A stretch of DNA of 34,488 nucleotides from NCBI GenBank assembly GCA_045628925.1, contig JAZQQF010000183.1:1-34488 (forward strand), given 5' to 3'. Position numbers and translations under genes: made by a program. Source of the stretch: UBA1774 sp045628925 (GTDB lineage Bacteria; Bacillota; Clostridia; Oscillospirales; Oscillospiraceae). The notes below the pieces were generated by a model. That model ran no database searches and was not told the origin of the DNA. It was given only the letters and a program-made list of their open reading frames with translations. Shown in pieces: positions 16,137-23,547 of the stretch (position 1 is its first letter; the number at the start of each line of letters is the position of its first letter).

Positions 16137-17366
16137 TTATTCCGGCTCGATGTCCGTGATCGTCAACGCTGCCGTATGCCGTACAGGGGCCCAATCGGGG
16201 TTGCGGACGAAGATGGCGGCCGCGCCGAACACGAAGGAGAGGAACAGAAACGGCGCGAAAAGAAACACGGTGGCGAGGTTTTCCCGCAGCGGCTGCCGCT
16301 CTTTCCGCAGCAGCGCCAGCGCCACCGGCAGACTCAGCACCCACAGGAGGAGCAGCACGATCACAAGTCCGCCCAGCAGCTGCCACAGGGACGCACCCCC
16401 GGCGAGCAGCCCGCCGAACAGCAGCAGAAGCCCGAATACCGTGCAGGTGAAAATGGGATTGATGCAGATATCCCCAAGGAGCTTCCACGCATCCCGCCCC
16501 AGCTGCGGGGCTGCGCGCAGGAGCGAGGGCGCATAGTGCCGCATGACCTCCTGCATCCCCACGGCCCAGCGGAAGCGCTGCCGCAGCCCGTCCCGCAGAT
16601 CTGTGGGCTGCTCGTCGTAAAAGACGGCGCAGGCGTCGCTCCGGACCCGCTTTCCCCAAAGGGCCTGCTGCACGCTGAACTCCACGTCCTCCAGAAAGGT
16701 GATGGTGTCCCATCCGGCGGGGGGCAGCGCATCCATTCGGAAGGCGAAGCCCGTGCCGCTCACGCAGGTGGGCAGGTCCATGCGGCTGTGGGGAAGATTC
16801 TGAAAGTCCGACATAGCCAGCCAGAATGCGCCGAACAGCTGGCTGACCCAGCTGGCATGGTAGTTTTTCGGGGCGCGGAAGCCCTGCACCGCATCGGCGG
16901 TCTCCAGCGCGGCGTTCATCTCCCGCAGGAAGCCACGGGAGGCCAGATTGTCCGCGTCGAACACGGCGACGCAGTCGATCTCGCCGGGGTGCCTGTCCAT
17001 AAGATACTGCATACCGGCACGCATGGCGTCGCCCTTGCAGGTATCCGCCGGGTCATTCCGCACGATGACCTCCGCGCCGAGGGAGGCGGCGAGCGCCGCG
17101 GTGCGGTCCGTGCAGTTGTGTGCCACGACGAAGGTGCGGACGAATTCCGCCGGGTAATCCTGCCGCCGGATACTGTCCAGCAGCGGGGCGATGACGGCTT
17201 CCTCGTTTCGCGCACAGATCAGCACGGCGAAGCGCTTCGGCGGCGCCTCGGGTTCCGGTATCTTTTCGGTCTTCAGTCCCACGATGACGCAGATGAGGAT
17301 CCAAAGATAATACGCCCCGGTCACCGCAAAGAGCAGGGAGGCGGCAAACAGCAGAAATTGGGACAT
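16137..17366 (-). CDS. Membrane glycosyltransferase family 2
   Basis: 409 residues. There is one N-terminal membrane helix (about 5-30), then a GT-A catalytic domain with FAVLICARNEE (nucleotide-binding strand), VFDADN (DxD, metal and UDP-sugar), TFLEDVEFS (catalytic ED) and QRFRWAVG (the QxxRW acceptor motif). Two or three further membrane helices follow near residues 290-390. This set marks processive or semi-processive membrane GT2 enzymes such as those making beta-linked polysaccharides or glycolipids. The product cannot be named. AAAGGAACT precedes the ATG, and the gene has its own promoter, so it forms a single unit separate from the ABC operon upstream. Confidence 0.92.
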   Translation of the reverse strand: MSQFLLFAASLLFAVTGAYYLWILICVIVGLKTEKIPEPEAPPKRFAVLICARNEEAVIAPLLDSIRRQDYPAEFVRTFVVAHNCTDRTAALAASLGAEVIVRNDPADTCKGDAMRAGMQYLMDRHPGEIDCVAVFDADNLASRGFLREMNAALETADAVQGFRAPKNYHASWVSQLFGAFWLAMSDFQNLPHSRMDLPTCVSGTGFAFRMDALPPAGWDTITFLEDVEFSVQQALWGKRVRSDACAVFYDEQPTDLRDGLRQRFRWAVGMQEVMRHYAPSLLRAAPQLGRDAWKLLGDICINPIFTCTVFGLLLLFGGLLAGGASLWQLLGGLVIVLLLLWVLSLPVALALLRKERQPLRENLATVFLFAPFLFLSFVFGAAAIFVRNPDWAPVRHTAALTITDIEPE

Positions 17367-17403
17367 AGGCGCAGTTCCTTTCCGAACAGGTAAAAACAGG
17401 AAT

Positions 17404-17432
17404 AGTATACCACGTTCGTCCGCAGCTTACAA
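17404..17432 (-). promoter_or_regulatory. Promoter of the glycosyltransferase gene
   Basis: On the - strand TTGTAA (17432-17427), a 17-bp spacer ending in TGG, and TATACT (17409-17404). An extended -10 promoter about 38 bp upstream of the start codon. Confidence 0.8.
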
Positions 17433-17446
17433 TGCACCGGAAAACG

Positions 17447-17472
17447 AAAAAACCCGCCGCTGCTGCGACGGG
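17447..17472 (-). terminator. Rho-independent terminator of the ABC transporter operon
   Basis: On the - strand an 8-bp stem (CCCGTCGC with GCGGCGGG, AGCA loop, one G-U) is followed by six T. It starts 9 bases after the stop of the TPR-like gene. Confidence 0.85.
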
Positions 17473-17480
17473 GCTGTCTT

Positions 17481-18278
17481 TTACAGGCGCTTGAGACGGT
17501 TCCGGTCGTTCCATGCGGCGAGGTAGCCGAAGCCGATCCAGAACCCGTCCCGCGGGATGATGGTGTCGATGAACTGCACGGCACTATCCCGGTCGCCCTT
17601 GCTCTCTGCCAGCACCGCCATCCCGTAGGCCATCATGGCATAGTCAAGGTCCTCGATTTCCGGGTCGGGGAGCTTCGCGCAGGCTTCATCCCAGCTGAGG
17701 GAGCCGGAGAGCAGGGACATGACGAACTTGTAGGCAACGTGGTGCCCCACATCCATATCCTCCCGAAAATCCTGCAGCAGTACCGGGTCCGCGCCGCGGC
17801 GGAGGGCGGCCATGGTGTGCCAGTACATGGTGGCGACGCCCATCTCCCCGTCATAGAAGGGGTAGGCCTCCGCCAGCGCCTCCATGGCCTCCGGGTAGCG
17901 CTGGGCATAGTAATAGCTCAGGCCCAGCCGGTAGCCGATCTCGTCCGCGGTCTCACCCTCATCCCGGCAGCGCTTCAGCTCGGGAATGGCCTTTTCCACC
18001 TGCAGCGAGGTGAGCAGGCGCACGGCGCGCTTCAGCCGCGCCTCCCGCGCATCGGGATACAGCACCAGCACCATGTCATAGACCTCCAGCGCGTCCCGAT
18101 AGCGGAGCTGGCGGCAGAGCGCCGCGGCAAGATCCATGAGGCTGGCATAGTCCAGCTTTCCCCGCAGCGCACTCACGGCGGGGGAGTCCTCCAGCGTATG
18201 CGGGAAGCCCGCAAGCTCGTTCACCGGCATGGAGTGGACCGGCTCAAATACGTTTCTGTGATCGTGATTCGTTCCCAT
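17481..18278 (-). CDS. TPR-like protein at the end of the ABC operon
   Basis: 265 residues, mostly helical, no signal peptide. Helix pairs with TPR spacing are visible: SLMDLAAALCRQLRYRDALEVYDMVLVLYP, then IGYRLGLSYYYAQRYPEAMEALAEAYPF, and later MMAYGMAVLAESKGDRDSAVQFI. The ATG at 18278 is preferred because GAGGA sits 6 bases before it. The ATG at 18284 overlaps the permease stop as ATGA but would have no spacing to that site. TPR proteins act as scaffolds. The specific partner is unknown, but its position directly after the transporter genes suggests a role linked to transport or use of the imported compound. Confidence 0.78.
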   Translation of the reverse strand: MGTNHDHRNVFEPVHSMPVNELAGFPHTLEDSPAVSALRGKLDYASLMDLAAALCRQLRYRDALEVYDMVLVLYPDAREARLKRAVRLLTSLQVEKAIPELKRCRDEGETADEIGYRLGLSYYYAQRYPEAMEALAEAYPFYDGEMGVATMYWHTMAALRRGADPVLLQDFREDMDVGHHVAYKFVMSLLSGSLSWDEACAKLPDPEIEDLDYAMMAYGMAVLAESKGDRDSAVQFIDTIIPRDGFWIGFGYLAAWNDRNRLKRL

Positions 18279-18280
18279 AT

Positions 18281-19090
18281 TCATTCCTCACTGATGGTAT
18301 CGCTGCGCCCCTCGAACCAGAGGCTGATGAGATAGAAGGACAGGCTCAGCAGCAGGATGCAGAGGCCCGGCGTGAGCAGATATGCGTAGGCGCCCCGGAG
18401 AAACGCGCCCCGCTGATAGGCAAAGTTGATCATCGTGCCCCAGGTGGGACGGTAGAGGTCGCCGAAGCCGAGAAAGCTCAGGGTGGATTCCAGCAGGATG
18501 CAGCTGTTCACCCCCAGCAGGAAGCGGCTCAGCAGCACGTCGGAGAGGTTGGGCAGCACGTGATAAACCGTGATGTGCAGGCGGTCATAGCCCTGAATGC
18601 GCAGGTTTTCCAGATAGGGCTGGGCGTGGATATGCTGCACCTTGGCCTTCACGTTCCGCGCCACGCCTACCCAGCTGAATGCGGAGATGAGCAGGATGCG
18701 GTTCCGGTCGGACGAGCCGAGGAAAGAGGCCAGCACGATAAGCGTGATGAGCCGGGGCAGCAGCACGAAGATATTGATGAGCCCATCCGCCAGCCGGGCA
18801 GCGATGCCGCGTCCGGCGGCCAGCGTGCCGACGCCCGCGCCCAGCAGGAGCGTGATGACGCTGCTGGTAAGGCCGATGAACAGGGTCTGCCGCGCACCGT
18901 AAATAAGTTCGGTGAACACGTCGTAGCCCAGCGCGTTGGTGCCCAGCAGATGCTCCCGGCTGAGCGGGAGCCATTTGGCGAACATCTCCTTCTGCCCGTA
19001 ATCCGTGAACAGGGCGGGGACGCAGGCGGTCAGCAGGAAGAAGGCCAGCAGCAGAAGTCCCACTAAGAGGGGAAACAGACGCTTTCTCAT
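18281..19090 (-). CDS. ABC transporter permease, DppC/OppC type
   Basis: 269 residues with about five to six membrane helices. The N-terminal helix after MRKRLFPLLVG is followed by the DppC-like soluble segment LSREHLLGTNALGYDVFTELIYGARQTL, and GLTSSVITLLLGAGVGTLAAG precedes the binding-protein-dependent transport loop, with the pattern of EAA-type motifs (NLRIQGYDRLHITVYHVLPN). It pairs with the DppB-type permease, whose stop overlaps this start by ATGA. It forms one half of the membrane channel of a peptide/nickel-class importer (family 5). The start at 19090 is used because of that overlap. Confidence 0.92.
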   Translation of the reverse strand: MRKRLFPLLVGLLLLAFFLLTACVPALFTDYGQKEMFAKWLPLSREHLLGTNALGYDVFTELIYGARQTLFIGLTSSVITLLLGAGVGTLAAGRGIAARLADGLINIFVLLPRLITLIVLASFLGSSDRNRILLISAFSWVGVARNVKAKVQHIHAQPYLENLRIQGYDRLHITVYHVLPNLSDVLLSRFLLGVNSCILLESTLSFLGFGDLYRPTWGTMINFAYQRGAFLRGAYAYLLTPGLCILLLSLSFYLISLWFEGRSDTISEE

Positions 19091-20064
19091 TTCGCACCTC
19101 CCAGCCGCAGCTTCGGGTCGATCAGGATGCAGCACACGTCCGTCAGGATGACGGCGGCGGCCATGATGAGCGTGGAGATGAACAGGATGCCCTGCATGAG
19201 CGGGTAATCCAGCGAATAGACCGCATCCGTCAGCAGCTTGCCCATGCCGGAAACGGAGAACAGGTTCTCCACGATCAGAGAGCCGCCCACGCAGATGCTC
19301 ACGCTCATGCCCACCATGGTGAGGAAGGGCTGCACGATGTTGGGCAGCACGTAGCAGCAGCGGATACGGCGGGGGCTAAGGCCCCGCTCACGGGCATAGA
19401 GCACGTATTTTTCATCCGCCGCCTTCCGGGCGGTGGCGCGCATGAGCAGGAAGCGGGAGGGCAGCGTGCCCAGCGTCAGCGTCAGGATGGGCAGCGCAAG
19501 ATGCCACACCCGGTCGAGAACATAGCCGAAGGTGCCGGGCGCCGCGTCCGGCCCGTTCAGCCCCGTATAGGGGAACCAGCGCTGTTTGAAGCAGAACAGG
19601 ATGATGAACACCAGCCCCAGCACAAAGGAGGGAACGGCGTTCACCACGATCATCGCGCCGGAGGAGAGCCGGTCGAACACACTGTCCTTCTTCACGCCGC
19701 AGCGAAGGCCCCACATGAGGCCCAGCACGGTGCTGAGCAGCACGGCGGGGAGGGAGATCTGCAGGGTGACGCCCAGCCGGTCGGCGATCAGCGCGGAGAC
19801 TACCGCGTCCTTTTTGAAGGAATAGCCCAGCGTCCCGTCCGTGAGGCTGCGGAGATAATAGCCGAACTGGCGCAGGCCGGATTCGTTCAGATGCAGCGCC
19901 TCGGCATAGGCTTCGTATTGCGCCGGGGTCATCTCTTCCTCGCTGAAGCCGGTCAGATAGGCGATGGGGTCGCCGGGCAGGAGGCGGGGCAGCAGAAAGT
20001 TCAGCACCAGCACGATGCAGAAGCAGACGAGCGCCGTGAGGATGCTTTTTCCGTATTTGCCCAA
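19087..20064 (-). CDS. ABC transporter permease, DppB/OppB type
   Basis: 325 residues with about six membrane helices. The N-terminus MGKYGKSILTALVCFCIVLVLNFLLPRLLPGDP is the classic DppB opening, ending in the LLPGDP motif. The EAA-type coupling loop appears as YVLYARERGLSPRRIRCCYVLPN, followed by GGSLIVENLFSVSGMGKLL as in DppB proteins. The start codon is TTG at 20064, preceded by GGGAGG at good spacing. It forms the channel together with the DppC-type protein. A hairpin without T-run lies between this gene and the upstream binding-protein gene. Confidence 0.94.
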   Translation of the reverse strand: MGKYGKSILTALVCFCIVLVLNFLLPRLLPGDPIAYLTGFSEEEMTPAQYEAYAEALHLNESGLRQFGYYLRSLTDGTLGYSFKKDAVVSALIADRLGVTLQISLPAVLLSTVLGLMWGLRCGVKKDSVFDRLSSGAMIVVNAVPSFVLGLVFIILFCFKQRWFPYTGLNGPDAAPGTFGYVLDRVWHLALPILTLTLGTLPSRFLLMRATARKAADEKYVLYARERGLSPRRIRCCYVLPNIVQPFLTMVGMSVSICVGGSLIVENLFSVSGMGKLLTDAVYSLDYPLMQGILFISTLIMAAAVILTDVCCILIDPKLRLGGAK

Positions 20065-20094
20065 TTCCGAGACCTCCCTTCTGAGCGCACAGGA

Positions 20095-20123
20095 GCGGAA
20101 CGCGGGATTTTTCCGCGTTCCGC
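20095..20123. other. Intercistronic hairpin between binding protein and permease
   Basis: A perfect 11-bp stem (GCGGAACGCGG at 20095-20105, CCGCGTTCCGC at 20113-20123) without a T-run on the - strand. Such hairpins in transporter operons often protect the upstream mRNA and allow more binding protein than permease. Confidence 0.7.
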
Positions 20124-20140
20124 CGATATTTCCGTAATGA

Positions 20141-21829
20141 TTATTTCGCCGTGATGGAGAACCAGTTATTCACGTTGTTGAGACCGAAGAGGCAGTCCGC
20201 CGTCAGGTTTTCATAGCGGGCGGAGCAGGCTAAGAGCAGATCGTCCCAGTAAAGGGCGAGGAGCGGCACGTGCTGCGCGTAATAATCCTGCAGCAGCGCG
20301 GCGGCTTCGCCGTATTCCTCCGGAGTGCGGGAATCGGCGAGGTCGGCGAGGATCTCCTGAAATTCCGGGTCATAGACCTGACAGCCGCCCTGCACCGCGT
20401 GGTTCCCGTCCACGTAGATGCTGCCGAGGCCGCTGCCCATGCCCATGCCCGCGGCGGTAAAGCCGTAAAGCGCGGCCTCCATGGTGACGTTGTTCTCGGA
20501 GAACTTGTTGCTGGTTTTTGCGTTGTAGGAATCCTTGTCCGTCCCGTCCAGCGTGACGTGGATGCCGAAGGCTTCCAGCTGGGTCTTCAGAAGCTCCGCG
20601 CAGCCCGCGTGGACTTCCTTGTCCGCGTTGTAGGTGAGGGTGAAGCCCGCCTCGCTGCCGTCCGCGTTCACGAAATAGCCGTTCTCATTGCGGGAAGCAT
20701 AGCCCGCAGCGGCCATGAACCCGGCGGCCTTGCCCACGTCGGTATGCAGCGCATCCGTGTCGGCATAGCCCACCGCGGCGGCGGGGACGAAGCCCCGGTT
20801 GGGCAGTCCCGCATAGACGGAGCCGAAATAGGTCTGGAACTGGCTGTAATCCAGCGCCGAGGCCACCGCCTGCCGCAGGTTTTCATCCGCGAAGAAGCCA
20901 CGGGCATTGTTGAAGCCCAGCACGGACGGCACGTTCACGGCGGGGACGCTCACTAGCTGCACGGAATCGGACGCGGCCAGCACGTCCTGATAAGCCGCGG
21001 CGACGCCGGCGGAATAGGCCCACACCATGTCCAGATCGCCGTTCTGCAGGGCGAGGTAGAGCGTATCCTCATTATTGAAGAAACGGTAGACGAGTCTGCC
21101 CACGTTGGGCTTTTCCGGGTAATCGGGATTCGCCTCGAAGGTGAGCGTGCCGGAATTGCGGTCGAAGGAGCGGAAACGGTAGGGTCCGCAGCCGATGCGG
21201 GCTTCCGCCTCGGTGATGCCGGGCTTCCCCTCATAAACGTGCTTCGGCATGGTGCGGAAATAGGTCATGCTGCTCAGCTCCCGCACGTTGGGCGCGGCGA
21301 GAGTGAGGGAAATGCTGCGCCCGTCCTCGGAGATGGAATAGGAAACGTACTTCGCGGGGGTCTCGTTGCCCTCCGCGTCCGTCTGCGGGATCAGATTGGC
21401 ACTGCCCTCGCTGTCCTCATACTGCAGCGTGAACAGGATATCCTCGGCGGTGACGGGTACGCCGTCGTCCCACGTCATGCCTTCACGGATGGTGTAGGTC
21501 CACGTGATGGCGTCCTCCGTGGCGTAATCCGCCAGCAGGGGGTGGAATTCGCCCACGGTGTCCTGCCAGACGAGGGGCAGCTCCGTGGCGGCGGTGGAGA
21601 TCATGTCGTAGTTATATTCCCCGCGCACGGCGTATTCCACCAGATTCGTGGTGCCGATGGTGAGCTGGGGGATGGGGTAGCTTTCTTCCGGCGCATCCGG
21701 CTCCGCCGCACCGGATGCATCGGGTGCGGCGGGGGATGCTGACGGCGCGGGGACGGCGTTGCCGCCGCAGCCGGAGATGAGCAGGACGAGAAATGCTGCG
21801 CAGAGCAGCAGAGCAAGCGTTTTTTTCAT
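20141..21829 (-). CDS. Extracellular solute-binding lipoprotein, family 5 (peptide/nickel type)
   Basis: 562 residues. The lipoprotein signal MKKTLALLLCAAFLVLLISGC has lipobox LISGC, followed by an Ala/Pro/Ser-rich linker. The mature part follows the family-5 pattern: IGTTNLVEYAV, TWTYTIREGMTWDDGVPVTAEDILFTL (signature of the SBP_bac_5 family), and LRQAVASALDYSQF in the middle. It captures a solute at the membrane surface and hands it to the two permeases. The ATG at 21829 overlaps the ATPase stop (ATGA) with GGAGG seven bases before it. Family 5 covers peptides, nickel, oligosaccharides and other ligands, so the substrate is open. Confidence 0.94.
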   Translation of the reverse strand: MKKTLALLLCAAFLVLLISGCGGNAVPAPSASPAAPDASGAAEPDAPEESYPIPQLTIGTTNLVEYAVRGEYNYDMISTAATELPLVWQDTVGEFHPLLADYATEDAITWTYTIREGMTWDDGVPVTAEDILFTLQYEDSEGSANLIPQTDAEGNETPAKYVSYSISEDGRSISLTLAAPNVRELSSMTYFRTMPKHVYEGKPGITEAEARIGCGPYRFRSFDRNSGTLTFEANPDYPEKPNVGRLVYRFFNNEDTLYLALQNGDLDMVWAYSAGVAAAYQDVLAASDSVQLVSVPAVNVPSVLGFNNARGFFADENLRQAVASALDYSQFQTYFGSVYAGLPNRGFVPAAAVGYADTDALHTDVGKAAGFMAAAGYASRNENGYFVNADGSEAGFTLTYNADKEVHAGCAELLKTQLEAFGIHVTLDGTDKDSYNAKTSNKFSENNVTMEAALYGFTAAGMGMGSGLGSIYVDGNHAVQGGCQVYDPEFQEILADLADSRTPEEYGEAAALLQDYYAQHVPLLALYWDDLLLACSARYENLTADCLFGLNNVNNWFSITAK

Positions 21830-22503
21830 GGCTGAACCTCCTTGATCTGACATTCATCCAAAATACAGACCCGGTCACAGAAATGCCGGACCAGTTCCCG
21901 ATCGTGCGAAATGAGCAGGATGCTGCCGCCGCGTTCCGCCATGGCCCGGCGGACGAGGCCGAGCACGTTCGCCTGCGTGGACACATCCAGCATACTGGTG
22001 GCTTCATCCAGAATGAGCAGGCGGGGCTGAAACAGCAGACAGCGGGCGATGGCCACGCGCTGGGCTTCACCGCCGGAGATCTGCGTGGGCAGATGGCCGA
22101 GGATGCCCGTTTCCAGTCCGACCGAGCCGAGCAGCTCCGAAATGAGCCGGTCGGCAGCCTTCCGGTCAGGTGCGAGGCGGTGATACCGTACCAGCTCCCG
22201 GAAGCCCGCACCCAGCTTCTGGCTGGGGTCGAGGGTGGCGAAGGGCTGCTGATAGACCATCTGAATGGGGAGACCCAGCTTCCGGTCATAGCCCTTGGGG
22301 GAACTGAGCAGCGTTCCGTCGAGGGTGATCGTGCCAGCCTGCGGCAGAAGCACGCCGCAGAGCAGCCTGGCGAGGGTGGATTTTCCCGCGCCGCTGGGGC
22401 CGAACAGCCCGGTGATGCGCCCGTCCGGCAGTTCCATGGAAGCGCTTTGCAGAATGGTCTTTTCGCCGAACCGCAGGTGCAGATCATCACAGACGATACT
22501 CAT
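21826..22503 (-). CDS. ABC transporter ATP-binding protein, DppF/OppF-like
   Basis: 225 residues. Walker A GPSGAGKST, Q-loop YQQPFATLDPS, signature ISGGEAQRVAIARCLL, Walker B LLILDEATSMLD and the switch His in LLISHD are all present, so it should be an active ATPase. The C-terminus is short and lacks the Cys-rich oligopeptide tail. The ATG at 22503 overlaps the stop of the first ATPase gene (ATGA). An in-frame ATG at 22518 is a possible alternative, since no good ribosome site favours either. It pairs with the longer ATPase as a heterodimer. Confidence 0.92.
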   Translation of the reverse strand: MSIVCDDLHLRFGEKTILQSASMELPDGRITGLFGPSGAGKSTLARLLCGVLLPQAGTITLDGTLLSSPKGYDRKLGLPIQMVYQQPFATLDPSQKLGAGFRELVRYHRLAPDRKAADRLISELLGSVGLETGILGHLPTQISGGEAQRVAIARCLLFQPRLLILDEATSMLDVSTQANVLGLVRRAMAERGGSILLISHDRELVRHFCDRVCILDECQIKEVQP

Positions 22504-23405
22504 CGGCAGCACCGCCATTCCCGGCCGCCTTCCGACCTTTGCGGTACCTCCGTGCGGCACCGCTCCGAAGCCTCCGCGCAGCGCCGGTAGAAGGGACAGG
22601 TTGAATCCCCGGTGCGCAGCACGGGCGTTTCCGCCATGCCGTTTTCCACCAGCGCGCGCATGAGCGCACGGGTATAGGGGTGTCGAGGGCTTTGCAGCAC
22701 GTCGGCAGCGCTGCCCAGCTCCATGGCCTTTCCGGCGCACAGTACCAGCACCCGGTCGCAGAGGGCGGCGACGCTGATATCGTGGGTGATGATGAGCCTG
22801 CCCGCATGGGGAAACACGGTCTCCAGCAGCTGCAGAAATACCTGCCGGGCTTTTTCATCCAGCCCGTTGGTGGGTTCGTCCGCGATGACCAAAGCCGGTT
22901 CGGCACAGGCGGCCAGCGCGATGGTGACCCGCTGGGCCATGCCGCCGGAGAGCTGGAAGGGGTATTTTTTCAGCACGTCCGAAGCATCCGGCAATCCGGC
23001 CAGCGTGAGACAGGCCGCAGCGCGGTCTTCCCATTCCGGGCGGGGGAGACGCAGCTTGCGCAGCTGGTCATAAAACTGACGCCGTACCGTCCGCGCCGGG
23101 TTGAGGCTTTCCAGCCCGCTCTGGGGGATATAGACGAGCTGATTTCCCAGCAGCCCGCGCATGGCCTTTTCCGGCGGCTGAGGTTCCCCGTCCAGCAGGA
23201 TCCCGCCCCCGTCCCGGCATACGTTCCGGGGCAGGAGACCGAGCACGGACAGGGCGATCATGGTCTTGCCGGAGCCGGTCTCGCCGATCAGCGCGAGACT
23301 TTCTCCGTGTTCGATGGAGAAGGACACGCCTTCCACCAGCGTTCTGCGGCTGTTCTGCTGCTGTGCGGCGATGACGCCGCTTTCATACGTGAGCGCAGCG
23401 GGCAT
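22500..23405 (-). CDS. ABC transporter ATP-binding protein, DppD/OppD-like
   Basis: 301 residues from ATG at 23405, which follows AGGAGGAGG. Walker A is GETGSGKTM, signature LSGGMAQRVTIALA, Walker B LVIADEPTNGLD, H-loop IITHD. The C-terminal part with TGDSTCPFYRRCAEASERC is the Cys-containing tail typical of oligopeptide/dipeptide ATPases of family 5. It is the first gene of the operon order ATPase-ATPase-binding protein-permease-permease-TPR, each of the first five overlapping or closely spaced. The frame continues upstream to 23582 without a plausible start. Confidence 0.94.
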   Translation of the reverse strand: MPAALTYESGVIAAQQQNSRRTLVEGVSFSIEHGESLALIGETGSGKTMIALSVLGLLPRNVCRDGGGILLDGEPQPPEKAMRGLLGNQLVYIPQSGLESLNPARTVRRQFYDQLRKLRLPRPEWEDRAAACLTLAGLPDASDVLKKYPFQLSGGMAQRVTIALAACAEPALVIADEPTNGLDEKARQVFLQLLETVFPHAGRLIITHDISVAALCDRVLVLCAGKAMELGSAADVLQSPRHPYTRALMRALVENGMAETPVLRTGDSTCPFYRRCAEASERCRTEVPQRSEGGREWRCCR

Positions 23406-23454
23406 GACGGACCTCCTCCTTTCCTGCAGGTAAGCTGAGTGTAGCATATCCGGC

Positions 23455-23479
23455 GCTTCCCGGGAAGCCCCCGTGGGGG
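23455..23479. other. Palindrome and hairpin upstream of the ABC operon
   Basis: GCTTCCCGGGAAGC (23455-23468) is a perfect 14-bp palindrome, directly followed by CCCCC-GT-GGGGG (23468-23479). They lie 50-75 bp before the first ATG of the ABC operon, where I do not find a good sigma-A promoter, so they may be an operator or leader structure. Confidence 0.45.
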
Positions 23480-23490
23480 TTACCGGACGC

Positions 23491-23528
23491 AAAAAAACGC
23501 CGCAGAGGGCAGTATTTCCTCTGCGGCG
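23491..23528 (-). terminator. Rho-independent terminator of the glycyl radical enzyme gene
   Basis: An 11-bp stem (CGCCGCAGAGG at 23498-23508 with CCTCTGCGGCG at 23518-23528) is followed on the - strand by seven T. It sits 20 bases after the stop codon and separates the glycyl radical enzyme from the ABC operon. Confidence 0.93.
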
Positions 23529-23547
23529 CGAATGATTCGGGGAGCGT

